Counted from the stretch's first letter, positions 17,092 to 26,165 are shown. The stretch: DNA of 64,000 bases from Pandoraea communis (GCF_902459745.1 NZ_CABPSJ010000004.1:372001-436000), one strand, 5' to 3'. Numbers and translations are program-made. Notes: generated by a model from the letters alone, not told the origin.

Positions 17092-17728
17092 TGAGCCTGT
17101 CCTCCAGTGAAGCGCTCCAGCGCGAGAGTGGGTAGCACAGCACGAAATAAAAAACCCCCACCAGCGAGAACACGAGGAAGGGCTGGAAAATCGAGTTGTT
17201 GATGATCTGGCCGGCACGCGTGAGTTCCACGAAGCCGATGACCGACGCCAGCGACGTCATCTTGATGATCTGCACGAGAAAGCCGATGGTCGGCGGCAGC
17301 GACAGGCGCACGGCCTGCGGAATGATGACCAGACGCAGCGTCTGCCAGCGCGAGAGCGACAAGCACTCGGCAGCCTCCCACTGTGCACGCGGCATCGCTT
17401 CGACGCAGCCACGCCAGATGTCGCCCAGATAGGCGCTGGTGTAGACCATCAGCGCAAGCGCGGCGGCCACGATGGCGGGCAGCTCGAAGCCGTACACCGA
17501 CAACCCGAAGTAGACGATGAACAGCAGGATCAGCAGCGGAATTCCCTGAATCGCTTCGATGAACACCTGCGCGGGCAGTCGCAACCAGCGGCGCGGCGAG
17601 ATGCGCGCGAGCATCACGAGGAAGCCGCCTGCGCTGCCCAGCACGAACGCGATCAGGGAGAGCACCAGCGTCCAGCCGATGGACTGCACCAGATACCCGA
17701 AATAGGTCCACGAAAAGTTGCCGATCAT
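17075..17728 (-). CDS. Amino-acid ABC transporter permease
   Basis: 217 residues with about five membrane helices and the HisM/GlnP-type coupling loop EAAECLSLSRWQTLRLVIIP, which docks on the ATPase. The start ATG at 17728 overlaps the stop of the other permease gene by four bases. The two permeases probably form a heterodimer in the inner membrane. Confidence 0.9.
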   Translation of the reverse strand: MIGNFSWTYFGYLVQSIGWTLVLSLIAFVLGSAGGFLVMLARISPRRWLRLPAQVFIEAIQGIPLLILLFIVYFGLSVYGFELPAIVAAALALMVYTSAYLGDIWRGCVEAMPRAQWEAAECLSLSRWQTLRLVIIPQAVRLSLPPTIGFLVQIIKMTSLASVIGFVELTRAGQIINNSIFQPFLVFSLVGVFYFVLCYPLSRWSASLEDRLNVGNR

Positions 17729-18513
17729 GAGGCGCTCCGTTGTGCCGTATTGCTGCCCGCAGAGCCTGTCGCGTTCGGATTGGCTGCGCGCGAGGCGGCA
17801 GCGCGGCGGCGCGAGGCCTGAGCCGCCTGCGCTGCGGCGCGTCGCACGGTACGGCGGCGCTTGAAGAAGTACTCGCTGGCGGCCCACGCCACCAGCTTCA
17901 CCAGCAGCGACAGACCAAGGTAGAGCGCGGCCACGACGATGTACGTCTCGAGCGAGCGGAACGTGTCCGACTGCACAGTGTTGGCCACCGCGGTCAGTTC
18001 TTCGGCGGAAATCTGCGAGGCCATGGCGGAGGCCTGCATCATCAGAATGAACTGGGTGGTCAGCGCCGGGTACACCTTCTCGATGGACGGTTGCAGCATG
18101 ACGTGCCACGCAATGCGCCACTTCGACAGCCCCAGACACTCGGCGGCTTCGATCTGACCGCGCGGCACCGATTCGAGCCCGGCGCGAATGATCTCCGCCG
18201 CGTAAGCACCGATGTTGATCACCATCGCGATGACGGCGGCTGCAAACGTCGGCATATGTATGCCGAGACTCGCGAGGCCGAAGTAGAGCAGGAATATCTG
18301 AACGAGGAATGGCGTGTTGCGTACCGACTCGATGTAGATGTTGCAAAGGCGAACGAGCCATCGATGGCGGCTGCGCTTGGCAAAGGCGACCAGCGTGCCG
18401 GCAGCGGTGCCGATCACGACAGCGAGTACGGTCATCTTGAGCGTGAGCCACGCGCCTTCGAGGAAAACTGGCCAGTATGGAACCAGCGGGGCGAAATTCA
18501 ACGAGAAATGCAT
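17725..18513 (-). CDS. Amino-acid ABC transporter permease with a basic C-terminal tail
   Basis: 262 residues, first gene of the operon. The HisM/GlnP-type permease core spans residues about 1-218 with coupling loop EAAECLGLSKWRIAWHVMLQP. Unlike its 217-residue partner, it carries a roughly 40-residue low-complexity tail rich in Arg, Ala and Ser (FKRRRTVRRAAAQAAQASRR and beyond), probably cytoplasmic and disordered. The operon is divergent from an Lrp/AsnC regulator. Confidence 0.9.
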   Translation of the reverse strand: MHFSLNFAPLVPYWPVFLEGAWLTLKMTVLAVVIGTAAGTLVAFAKRSRHRWLVRLCNIYIESVRNTPFLVQIFLLYFGLASLGIHMPTFAAAVIAMVINIGAYAAEIIRAGLESVPRGQIEAAECLGLSKWRIAWHVMLQPSIEKVYPALTTQFILMMQASAMASQISAEELTAVANTVQSDTFRSLETYIVVAALYLGLSLLVKLVAWAASEYFFKRRRTVRRAAAQAAQASRRRAAASRAANPNATGSAGSNTAQRSAS

Positions 18514-18915
18514 GACAAACGCCTGTCTCCGGTGACGTTCGGGGCCGACGCGCCACGCCGCTTGCGTTGCGGTTATGACGTCCGCAGTAGCCGTGGTGGG
18601 TCTTTCTTGTACGTCGTCATATAAGTGATGTGATTTTGCGCATCGCCAATCGGCGTTGTCAATAGCCTGCCGTTGGGGAGATACCCTTGGCTATGGCCTT
18701 GATTGGACAAGGGTTAAAGGGCGTTTGCGCCGTGGGGCGGGGCACTTCGGATTGCGTGAGGCGACCTCAACGACAGGTTGATGGCAGCGGGTTTCGCAGG
18801 CTTGTCATCGTATCTCTCGTTGTGAGAGGCGACGGACCGCCTGACACGACGGCATGGTTTTATAATCGCGCTTTGCCGGTCTTTTGCCTCGCCCGGCATC
18901 TCTCGACGGAAAAAC
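18514..18915. other. Divergent control region of the ABC operon and the Lrp-type regulator
   Basis: About 400 bases. A TATAAT hexamer lies at 18861-18866 on the plus strand, 50 bases before the small frame at 18916; no good -35 element is spaced correctly. An Lrp-type regulator would be expected to bind here, but I cannot define a site. No other gene is supported. Confidence 0.4.
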
Positions 18916-19056
18916 ATGCAACAGATCAACGACTGCGGCGAGCGCGCGGCGGCGCACGCTCCGGACATGCGATATCGGGACGAGGAAATCGGGCGCGAGC
19001 CTGTCCGGCGCGGCGTGACGTTCCATGGTGGCGGCGACTTAAAGGGCGAAGTCTGA
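18916..19056 (+). CDS. 46-codon upstream ORF coupled to the Lrp-type regulator
   Basis: Starts MQQINDCGERAAAHAPDM and ends DLKGEV. The stop TGA (19054-19056) shares its last base with the regulator ATG (TGATG), a layout of translational coupling. It contains one Cys, is acidic then basic, and has no run of a single amino acid that would mark an attenuator. It could be a true small protein or a coupling leader; the ribosome binding site is weak (ACGGAAAAAC). Confidence 0.4.
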   Translation: MQQINDCGERAAAHAPDMRYRDEEIGREPVRRGVTFHGGGDLKGEV

Positions 19057-19517
19057 TGACGTTGTCTACGACGGCACTCGACGAACTCGACCGTAGCCTG
19101 CTCGCGCTGTTGCGCGTGAATGCGCGCGAGAGTACGGCCAATCTGGCGCGTCGCCTCGGTGTGGCGCGCACCACCGTGGTGGCTCGCATCGGCCGGCTCG
19201 AGCAGGCCGGGGTCATCGCTGGCTATACCGTGCGGCTGGGGCAGGATGCCGCAGGCGGCGGGTTGCAGGCCTGCGTGGGCATTAGCGTGCAGCCGCGCTC
19301 CGGGCGCGACGTGATGCGGCGTCTGAACAAGATGCCCGAGGTTCACTTGCTGTGTACCGTCAGCGGGGAGTTCGACTATGTGGCCTGGCTGCACGCCGCA
19401 TCACCGGATCAACTCGACGGACTGCTCGACACCATTGGTGAGATCGACGGCGTGACCCGCACTACGACGTCGGTCGTGCTGGCCCGGAAAATCGATCGAG
19501 GCGGTGTGCTGCCCTGA
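19056..19517 (+). CDS. Lrp/AsnC-family transcriptional regulator
   Basis: 153 residues. The N-terminal helix-turn-helix contains LDELDRSLLALLRVNARES, NLARRLGVARTTVVARI and GYTVRLG. The C-terminal RAM/AsnC domain includes CVGISVQ, EVHLLCTVSGEFDYVAWL and TRTTTSVVLARKI. Such proteins sense amino acids as octamers. Divergence from an amino-acid ABC importer makes control of that importer likely. The ATG at 19056 was chosen over a long upstream extension because the domain starts there and it overlaps the upstream stop. Confidence 0.9.
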   Translation: MTLSTTALDELDRSLLALLRVNARESTANLARRLGVARTTVVARIGRLEQAGVIAGYTVRLGQDAAGGGLQACVGISVQPRSGRDVMRRLNKMPEVHLLCTVSGEFDYVAWLHAASPDQLDGLLDTIGEIDGVTRTTTSVVLARKIDRGGVLP

Positions 19518-19788
19518 ACGTTGCCGGGCAGTGCACCGCGTTGCTTTGACCTGATTCGTTAGCTGGACCAGGACTTGGCCGCTGAGGTGCCGCGCGGTGG
19601 CGTGCGCCGATAATGGCGGGTGACAAGGCTGGTATGCGCCCGCAGGCTCGAAATTTTCAGCAAATCGTGCAATTCTGCCGCCGGTAATTTTCCGTAAACG
19701 GCCACTAAGAATCGCTGAGCGATCCCGCCGGTACTGGCGCACCCCTCGAATTTCCCGTTTCTCCCCGTGTTGCCTTGACTTCGCGCGT
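19518..19788. other. Spacer before the ftr promoter
   Basis: About 270 bases between the regulator stop and the first promoter element of the iron operon. No gene is supported. Nothing resembling a strong terminator for the regulator gene is visible. Confidence 0.4.
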
Positions 19789-19817
19789 TTGTCTGACGGT
19801 GGCGAAGGTGCTAAACT
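19789..19817 (+). promoter_or_regulatory. Candidate promoter of the ftr iron-uptake operon
   Basis: TTGTCT (19789-19794) and TAAACT (19812-19817) are 17 bases apart, about 50 bases before the first start codon. Both hexamers are imperfect, but spacing and position are good. Confidence 0.45.
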
Positions 19818-19820
19818 TAT

Positions 19821-19835
19821 TGAGAATTGTTTGCA
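19821..19835 (+). promoter_or_regulatory. Possible Fur box
   Basis: TGAGAAT-T-GTTTGCA matches the 7-1-7 Fur pattern TGATAAT-N-ATTATCA at 10 of 14 positions, and lies immediately downstream of the candidate -10 element. The surrounding sequence is distinctly AT-rich against a GC-rich background. Iron repression of a ferrous uptake operon would be expected. Confidence 0.4.
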
Positions 19836-19863
19836 TTAACTTATTCATCCATCTGGAGTGCGT

Positions 19864-20487
19864 ATGCGCGTGAAATCCCTCGTGGCAGCGGTGTTGCTTG
19901 CCGGTGCGGCCACCCTGGCTCAGGCTGCCGAGTTTCCCATTGGCAAACCGCTGAATGTGGCGGGCATGGAAATCAATACGGTGTATCTCCAGCCGGTCAC
20001 GATGGAGCCGGCTGGCATGATGCGCGATGCCGCCAAGTCGGACATCCACCTCGAGGCAGACATTCACGCGATCGCCAAGAACCCGAACGGTTACGCCGAA
20101 GGCGACTGGGTTCCCGGTCTGGAAATCACGTACAAGCTGCAAAAGATGAAGAGCGACGGCAAGACCGCCGATGGCGCTGCCATTGAAGGTTTGATGATGC
20201 CGATGGTCGCGAGCGATGGTCCGCACTATGGCGATAACGTCAAGCTGGCGGGCGTTGGCAAGTACAAGCTGACGATGGTCGTGAACGCGCCGGGCACGCT
20301 GCAGGAATTCGGTTGCAAGATGGGCGGCACGGCGGCCGCAGGCGCGCACGCCGGGCATGGCGGCATGGGCCCGTGGTGCTTCGGCCGTCACGTCGACAAG
20401 GAAACGGGCGTGGGTCCGTGGTTCAAGCCGATTACCAAGGAAGTCGATTTCACTTTCTCGGGTATTGGCAAGAAGGGTGGCTACTAA
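19864..20487 (+). CDS. ftrA: Periplasmic iron-binding protein, P19/FtrA type
   Basis: 207 residues. A signal peptide (KSLVAAVLLAGAATLAQAA) precedes the P19/Tp34 domain, with EFPIGKPLNVAGMEINTVYL, metal-ligand-like MRDAAKSDIHLEADIHA, SDGPHYGDN and a GMGPWCFGRHVDKETGVGPWF end. P19-family proteins bind iron and copper in the periplasm and feed ferrous iron to an FTR1-type permease. GGAG precedes the ATG. It is the first of four genes matching FtrABCD as described in Bordetella and Burkholderia. Confidence 0.88.
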   Translation: MRVKSLVAAVLLAGAATLAQAAEFPIGKPLNVAGMEINTVYLQPVTMEPAGMMRDAAKSDIHLEADIHAIAKNPNGYAEGDWVPGLEITYKLQKMKSDGKTADGAAIEGLMMPMVASDGPHYGDNVKLAGVGKYKLTMVVNAPGTLQEFGCKMGGTAAAGAHAGHGGMGPWCFGRHVDKETGVGPWFKPITKEVDFTFSGIGKKGGY

Positions 20488-20550
20488 GCCTGCATAACCC
20501 TGATTCAGCGTTGGCCTGGGGCCAGCGCTGTTTTCGTTTGGAGCACAAGG

Positions 20551-20907
20551 ATGAATCAGCGCATCGCGCGCCTGCTGGCCACGATGGCGGCCTTGGTGGC
20601 GACTTTGTTGGCATTGGGCGGCGCATCGCTCGCTCATGCCGACGACTTGCCCACCTTCAAGCTGGAAATGAACAACGGCAAGCTCAACCCGGCGCGCATC
20701 GAAGTGCCGGCCGGCAAACGCATCAAGATCGAGGTGCACAACACCGGAACGAATGCCGTCGAGTTTGAAAGTCTGCAACTGCGCAAGGAAAAGGTGCTGG
20801 CACCGGGCGCGCAGTCGTTTGTGGTGATCTCGCCGCTGCAGCCGGGCGAGTACAAGTTTTTCGACGATTTCCATCAGCAGGCGCAAGGCGTGATCGTCGC
20901 CAAGTAG
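20551..20907 (+). CDS. ftrB: Periplasmic cupredoxin-like protein, FtrB type
   Basis: 118 residues: a signal peptide (LLATMAALVATLLALGGASLAHA), then a small beta-sandwich with FKLEMNNGKLNPARIEVPAGK and LAPGAQSFVVISPLQPGEYKFFDDFH. The mature part has no Cys, so a classical type 1 copper site is absent; His and Met residues may bind a redox metal. In the Ftr system FtrB is thought to help oxidise Fe(II) before import. It lies 63 bases after ftrA. Confidence 0.85.
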   Translation: MNQRIARLLATMAALVATLLALGGASLAHADDLPTFKLEMNNGKLNPARIEVPAGKRIKIEVHNTGTNAVEFESLQLRKEKVLAPGAQSFVVISPLQPGEYKFFDDFHQQAQGVIVAK

Positions 20908-20966
20908 GCCACGCGGAAGTCGTTTCAGTCACACGGTAAGACACGCATCACGAGAGGAATCACCCG

Positions 20967-21803
20967 ATGGGTCAGGTCATGTTCATCGTCTGGCGCGAAA
21001 GCGTCGAGGCATTGCTGGTTGTCGGCATTCTCCATGCCTGGCTGGCGAACCCGGAGCACGGTGCCAAGCGCGGCCTGCCCTATCTTTGGACCGGCGTCGC
21101 ACTTGGCATCGCAGCAGCCGTGGCGCTGGGCGCCGCACTCGTCGGCTTCACCGAAGTGCTTTCGGGCGACGCGCAGGATTACTTCCAGACCGCCATGGTG
21201 TTGATCGCCTGCGTGCTGATCGTGCAGATGGTCTTCTGGATGAAGCGTCACGGGCGAACGCTCAAGCGCGACATGGAATCGTCGCTGCAGAAAAACCAGG
21301 ATCAGGGCACATGGTGGGGCGTGCTCGTGCTGGTAGCGCTGGCCATTGCTCGCGAAGGCAGCGAGACGGCCATCTTTCTGTATGGCATCGGCTTCGGCCA
21401 GCAAGGCAGCGTGCCGCTGTCGATGTGGCTCGCGGTGCTGATCGGCTTCGTGCTGGCGCTGTTCACGTTCTGGCTGTTGCAGTTGGGCGGAAAGATCTTC
21501 TCGTGGCGCCTGTTCTTCCGCGTCACCGAAATCATGCTGCTGTTCCTGGCGGCGGGGCTGCTCGAGTCGGGGCTTGATCGTCTGATCTCGCTCGAGCTTG
21601 TACCGACGCTGGTCGACCAACTGTGGGATACTTCCGCGATTCTTGACGATGCCAGCCCGTTCGGCAGCCTCGTCGCCACCCTGACGGGGTATCGCGCGCA
21701 TCCGGCCGGCATGAATCTGTTGGTGTACGCAGTGTATTGGATGTTCACGTGGGCGCTGCTCAAACGGGCAGGCGCTCCGCCCAAGCAGGTCAAGCCCGCG
21801 TGA
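20967..21803 (+). CDS. ftrC: FTR1-family iron permease
   Basis: 278 residues, about seven membrane helices. Both iron-coordinating RExxE motifs are present: RESVE (10-14) and REGSE (129-133). It moves iron across the inner membrane, probably as Fe(III) after oxidation by the FtrA/FtrB pair. It sits between ftrB and ftrD on the same strand. Confidence 0.92.
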   Translation: MGQVMFIVWRESVEALLVVGILHAWLANPEHGAKRGLPYLWTGVALGIAAAVALGAALVGFTEVLSGDAQDYFQTAMVLIACVLIVQMVFWMKRHGRTLKRDMESSLQKNQDQGTWWGVLVLVALAIAREGSETAIFLYGIGFGQQGSVPLSMWLAVLIGFVLALFTFWLLQLGGKIFSWRLFFRVTEIMLLFLAAGLLESGLDRLISLELVPTLVDQLWDTSAILDDASPFGSLVATLTGYRAHPAGMNLLVYAVYWMFTWALLKRAGAPPKQVKPA

Positions 21804-21948
21804 GCGGGTCACGCGCACCGGCGGGGAATGCGTCCCGGCCGGTGCGCCACAACGGTCTGAACGGAAGCGTCCGGGCAGGGTCCGCAAGATCCGCCGAATC
21901 GATAAGCGCCGTTAGCCGGTAGGTCATTCCCCGACGTACGAGTTGAGC

Positions 21949-23343
21949 ATGAGCATCGCCATACCTGTCCCGAACCGACTGGCCAGACTGGGCCTTTGGA
22001 TGCAACGCCACGGCAAGCTGATACGTGGCGTGCAGTGGGGCGTCGTGCTGGTTTATGCGTTCCTCATCTGCGTGCCGGTCATGATGCCGTTGCCTGACGA
22101 AACGGCGCACATCCTCGATAACCTCACCGTCTTCGCGCAGTTCACGTTCTGGGGCATCTGGTGGCCGTTCGTGCTCATCAGCATGGTGCTCATGGGACGT
22201 GTCTGGTGCGGAGTGCTGTGTCCGGAAGGCACGCTCTCGGAATTTGCGAGCCGCCATGGGCGCGGGCGCGCCATTCCCCGCTGGATGCGCTGGGGCGGCT
22301 GGCCGTTCGTGGCCTTCGCCGGCACGACCCTCTACGGTCAGATGGTCAGCGTCTACCAATATCCGAAGGCCGTGCTGCTGGTGCTCGGCGGTTCGACCGT
22401 CGGCGCGATGGTGATCGGCTATTTCTACGGGCGCGACAAGCGCGTGTGGTGCAAGTATCTGTGCCCGGTCAACGGCGTGTTCTCGCTGCTGGCGCGTCTG
22501 GCGCCGTTCCACTTCAAGGTCAACGAAGACGCCTGGCGCCGGTCGTATCACACTAACGGCCACAAGATCATCCCGATCAACTGCGCGCCGCTCGTGCCGC
22601 TGCGCAACATGAAGGGTGGGGCGCAGTGCCATATGTGCGGGCGTTGCGCCGGGCATCGCGACGCCATCGAACTCACGAGCCGCTCGCCGAGCGAAGAGAT
22701 CGTGAAGTTCGGTGCGACCGAGAACAATAGTGTGTGGGACAGCGTGCTCGTCATGTACGGTTTGCTCGGCGTGGCCATCGGCGCGTTCCACTGGACGGTG
22801 AATCCGTGGTTCGTCGCCACCAAGACCGTGCTGGCCACGTGGCTCATCGATCACAACATCATGTGGCCGTTCGAGACGAACGCCCCGTGGTTCGTGTTCA
22901 CCAATTACCCCGATCAGAGCGACGTCTTCACGTGGCTCGACGGCGGCATGGTCGTCACTTACATCCTGGGCAACGGCCTGCTGCTGGGCCTGGCCTTCAC
23001 GATCATCTTCGCGCTGGCCAACCGGGCGATGGGACCGTGGCAGACGTCGCGATTCAATCATCTGGTGCAGTCGCTCATTCCGATCGCCGGGGCCGGGGTG
23101 TTCATCGGTCTGTCGGCCACGACGATCAGCCTGCTGCGCGCCGAACATCTGCCGGTGTACTGGGCAAACGACGTGCGCGCGGCCATTCTCGCCGCGACCA
23201 CGCTGTGGAGTCTGTGGCTGGGCTGGCGCGTGACCGGCCGTCACGCACGCTCGTTCGGACGCCGTCTGGCCGGCATGGCGGGTGTCGTGGCGGCGCTGGC
23301 GCTAGTCAACTGGCTCTGGCTGCTGATGTTCTGGATCTGGTGA
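21949..23343 (+). CDS. ftrD: Polyferredoxin-like membrane protein, FtrD type
   Basis: 464 residues from ATG 21949 (a TTG two codons upstream is possible). Several membrane helices surround NapH/CcoG-like cysteine motifs CGVLCPEG, CKYLCPVNG and CHMCGRC, which can hold 4Fe-4S clusters. In the Ftr system FtrD is proposed to accept the electron released on iron oxidation and return it to the respiratory chain. There is a gap of about 145 bases after ftrC; it remains in the same operon by orientation. Confidence 0.88.
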   Translation: MSIAIPVPNRLARLGLWMQRHGKLIRGVQWGVVLVYAFLICVPVMMPLPDETAHILDNLTVFAQFTFWGIWWPFVLISMVLMGRVWCGVLCPEGTLSEFASRHGRGRAIPRWMRWGGWPFVAFAGTTLYGQMVSVYQYPKAVLLVLGGSTVGAMVIGYFYGRDKRVWCKYLCPVNGVFSLLARLAPFHFKVNEDAWRRSYHTNGHKIIPINCAPLVPLRNMKGGAQCHMCGRCAGHRDAIELTSRSPSEEIVKFGATENNSVWDSVLVMYGLLGVAIGAFHWTVNPWFVATKTVLATWLIDHNIMWPFETNAPWFVFTNYPDQSDVFTWLDGGMVVTYILGNGLLLGLAFTIIFALANRAMGPWQTSRFNHLVQSLIPIAGAGVFIGLSATTISLLRAEHLPVYWANDVRAAILAATTLWSLWLGWRVTGRHARSFGRRLAGMAGVVAALALVNWLWLLMFWIW

Positions 23344-23427
23344 CGCGGCGGGTGAGTAGCGCGTCCCGATGGCGAGCATTCGGCCCGTAGCCTACAATGT
23401 CGCCACAAGTCTTTCTGTGTGACGCCC

Positions 23428-24294
23428 ATGTTGCTCGCTCAACGCCTTCCGCTTTATTTCCGCCTCGTTCGCCTCGATAAGCCGATCGGCACCGTGCTGC
23501 TGCTGTGGCCGACGCTCGCGGCGCTGTGGATTGCATCGAACGGGCATCCCGACCCGCTGCTGCTCGCGATCTTCACGCTCGGCACGTTCCTGATGCGCTC
23601 GGCGGGTTGCGCCATCAACGATTACGCCGACCGCGACTTCGACAAGTTCGTCAAACGCACGAAAGAGCGTCCGATCACGTCGGGACGCATTCGCGCATGG
23701 GAAGCGCTCGCCGTGGCCGCGACGCTCGCACTCGTGAGCTTCCTGCTGATTCTGCCGCTCAACGCGCTGACCAAGGGGTTGTCGATTCCCGCGCTGTTCG
23801 TCGCGGGCACCTATCCGTTCACCAAGCGCTTTCTGGCGATTCCGCAGGCCTATCTCGGCGTGGCGTTCGGTTTCGGCATTCCGATGGCTTTCGCTGCCGT
23901 GCAGGATCAGGTGCCGGCCGTCGCATGGGTGCTGCTGCTCTCGAATGTGTTCTGGTCGGTGGCGTACGACACCGAATATGCGATGGTCGATCGCGACGAC
24001 GACCTGAAGATCGGCATCAAGACGTCGGCGATCACGTTCGGACGCTTCGACGTGCTGGCGATCATGCTCTGTTACGCCGGCGCACTCGGCATTCAGGCGG
24101 GCGTCGGCGTGTATCTGGGCTTCGGCTGGCCGTTCTGGCTGGGCATGGCCGTGGCGGTGAGCTTCGCCATTTACCACTACTTCCTGATTCGCGGACGCGA
24201 GCGCATGCCGTGCTTTGCGGCGTTCCGTCACAACAACTGGCTCGGTGCCGCCGTCTTCGCGGGCATCGCCGGACATTATCTGCTGACGGCATAA
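23428..24294 (+). CDS. ubiA: 4-hydroxybenzoate polyprenyltransferase
   Basis: 288 residues from ATG 23428. It joins the polyprenyl chain to 4-hydroxybenzoate in ubiquinone synthesis at the inner membrane. Both Asp-rich Mg-pyrophosphate motifs are present: NDYADRDFD (from residue 64) and [13 protein letters not shown] (from residue 180). Eight to nine hydrophobic helices and normal length. It is followed by a bidirectional terminator shared with the convergent proC. Confidence 0.95.
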   Translation: MLLAQRLPLYFRLVRLDKPIGTVLLLWPTLAALWIASNGHPDPLLLAIFTLGTFLMRSAGCAINDYADRDFDKFVKRTKERPITSGRIRAWEALAVAATLALVSFLLILPLNALTKGLSIPALFVAGTYPFTKRFLAIPQAYLGVAFGFGIPMAFAAVQDQVPAVAWVLLLSNVFWSVAYDTEYAMVDRDDDLKIGIKTSAITFGRFDVLAIMLCYAGALGIQAGVGVYLGFGWPFWLGMAVAVSFAIYHYFLIRGRERMPCFAAFRHNNWLGAAVFAGIAGHYLLTA

Positions 24295-24366
24295 GCGCGG
24301 GCGCAGCGTTCGCTGCATCCACTGCGTGCGTCGCGCTCACGCATCGTCAGGCAGACATGCCAAACA

Positions 24367-24390
24367 AAACGGCCCGCATGCGGGCCGTTT
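24367..24390. terminator. Bidirectional intrinsic terminator between ubiA and proC
   Basis: A perfect 12-bp palindrome, AAACGGCCCGCA/TGCGGGCCGTTT, with A residues on the left and T residues on the right, placed between the convergent ubiA (stop 24294) and proC (stop 24418). Confidence 0.85.
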
Positions 24391-24417
24391 GTCTTTGCTG
24401 CGTCTGACGAGCGCGTG

Positions 24418-25230
24418 TCAGGCGTCGCCCAACTCGTCGCCGAGTTCCTTGGCACGGGTGTTCGCCGCCTGCACGCCGCGCACGATGGCAGCCTTGATGG
24501 CGTCGCGCTCGAACGAGCTAAGCGCGGCAAATGTCGTACCGCCCTTGGACGTCACGCGCTCACGCAGCACGCTCACCGGCTCGCTCGACTGCGCGGCCAG
24601 TTGCGATGCCCCGGTGAACGTGGCGATGGCCAACTGGCGTCCCTGCTCGGGCGTGAAGCCCAGTTCCTGAGCTGCCTGCTCCAGCGCTTCGATGAAATAG
24701 AACACGTATGCCGGGCCGCTGCCCGAGATGGCCGTCACGCCGTCGAGCTGACTTTCCTTTTGGACCCAGACGATTTGCCCTGCGGCGCCCAGCACATTCT
24801 CTGCACGCTTGCGCTGGTCGGAATCGACGCCCGAGAGTGCGGCCAGACCGGTGATGCCCATGCCGATCAGCGCGGGCGTGTTCGGCATGCAGCGCACGAT
24901 CTGGTTATGGCCGCCGAGCCAGCGGGCCAGATCGGATGCGCGAATGCCCGCTGCGATGCTGATGACCAGTTGGCCGTTCAGGTGCGGTTGGAGGGCTTGC
25001 GCGACGTCCTTGAGCACTTGCGGTTTGACGGCCAGCACGAGTGTGTCGTAATCGCGCAGGCGGTCGTTGGGGGCGCTGGCGGTCTCGACGCCATACTGTT
25101 TGGCGAGGCCTTCACGGGTCGATTCGTTGACGTCGATCGCGAGAATGTCGCGCGGGGCAGTGCCGCGCTTGACGAGTCCGCCGATCAGGGCATTGGCCAT
25201 ATTGCCGCCGCCGATGAATGCAATTCTCAT
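24418..25230 (-). CDS. proC: Pyrroline-5-carboxylate reductase
   Basis: 270 residues from ATG 25230; the nine-codon upstream extension is not needed because the nucleotide-binding strand begins here (MRIAFIGGGNMANALIGG). It reduces pyrroline-5-carboxylate to proline with NAD(P)H. The conserved P5CR region SGSGPAYVFYFIEAL and C-terminal TSKGGTT are present. It follows the yggS-type gene by 82 bases, a very common pairing. Confidence 0.95.
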   Translation of the reverse strand: MRIAFIGGGNMANALIGGLVKRGTAPRDILAIDVNESTREGLAKQYGVETASAPNDRLRDYDTLVLAVKPQVLKDVAQALQPHLNGQLVISIAAGIRASDLARWLGGHNQIVRCMPNTPALIGMGITGLAALSGVDSDQRKRAENVLGAAGQIVWVQKESQLDGVTAISGSGPAYVFYFIEALEQAAQELGFTPEQGRQLAIATFTGASQLAAQSSEPVSVLRERVTSKGGTTFAALSSFERDAIKAAIVRGVQAANTRAKELGDELGDA

Positions 25231-25312
25231 AACCATCCTTTGCGTTGCGTATGTCATTACCTCTTACTGCGGTGAGCCGTCACGAGGCGCTCGCCGCCGG
25301 GGCACGCCGCGA

Positions 25313-26026
25313 TCAGGCCCGAGGGCCGTAATCGCGCGCACCGAAAATAGCGGTGCCAACACGCACCATTGTCGCACCCTCGGCAATTGCGGCCTCGAGA
25401 TCGCCCGACATGCCCATCGACAGTGTGTCGAGGGCCAGTCCATCGGCGCGCAGCGCGTCGAACAACTCGCGCACGGCCTTGAACGGTGCGCGTTGGCGAG
25501 CCGGATCGTCTTCGGGTTCGGGAATTGCCATCAGGCCGCGCAGTCGCAGATTCGGCAGGGCGGCGACGGCGCGCGCGACTGCGGGCACGTCCGCAGGCGC
25601 GACACCGCTCTTGCTCGCTTCGCCGCTGATGTTGACTTGCAGGCAGACTTGCAGGGGCGGGAGGTTCGCTGGCCGTTGGGCGCTCAGCCGTTCGGCGATC
25701 TTCAGTCGATCGACCGAATGCACCCAGTCGAAATGTTCCGCCACCGGCCGCGTCTTGTTGCTTTGCAATGGGCCGATGAAATGCCACTCGAGCGGTCGGC
25801 CGCCGACCGTCTCTCCTGACAGTGCGGCCATCTTGTCGAGCGACTCCTGCACGTAGTTCTCGCCGAAAGCGCGCTGTCCGGCGGCGAGCGCGTCGCGCAC
25901 GGCATCGGCGCCAAACGTCTTCGAGACGGCGAGCAAATGCACGCTACCCGCCGGGCGGCCGGCGTCGGCAGTGGCACGGGCGATCCGGGAGAGAACATCG
26001 TCGAGATGTGCTGCGATGGTCGACAT
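25313..26026 (-). CDS. PLP homeostasis protein, YggS/PROSC family
   Basis: 237 residues from ATG 26026. Family motifs: LLAVSKTF with the PLP lysine Lys36, FGENYVQE, WHFIGPLQSNK, VNISGEASKSG, and SMGMSGDLEAAI near the C-terminus. These single-domain fold-III proteins bind pyridoxal phosphate without known enzymatic activity and affect amino-acid pools. It is upstream of proC on the same strand. Confidence 0.93.
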   Translation of the reverse strand: MSTIAAHLDDVLSRIARATADAGRPAGSVHLLAVSKTFGADAVRDALAAGQRAFGENYVQESLDKMAALSGETVGGRPLEWHFIGPLQSNKTRPVAEHFDWVHSVDRLKIAERLSAQRPANLPPLQVCLQVNISGEASKSGVAPADVPAVARAVAALPNLRLRGLMAIPEPEDDPARQRAPFKAVRELFDALRADGLALDTLSMGMSGDLEAAIAEGATMVRVGTAIFGARDYGPRA

Positions 26027-26129
26027 GAGGCAGGTTCGGGCGTCGGTAGGGCGTCTGTAGGGCGGCGTCGTTGGCGCGGGGGGCGTTGCAACGGCATTGC
26101 AGGTCAACGATTATAGCTGTGCCCGCGCC

Positions 26130-26165
26130 CGAGGTGCTACCCGGGAAAAAACGAGGTGCTACCCG
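26130..26165. repeat. Two copies of a 14-bp direct repeat
   Basis: CGAGGTGCTACCCG occurs at 26130-26143 and 26152-26165, separated by GGAAAAAA, in the divergent spacer between the yggS-type gene and the glutathione peroxidase gene. The 22-base period (two helical turns) would suit tandem regulator binding, but a local duplication is equally possible. Confidence 0.6.
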
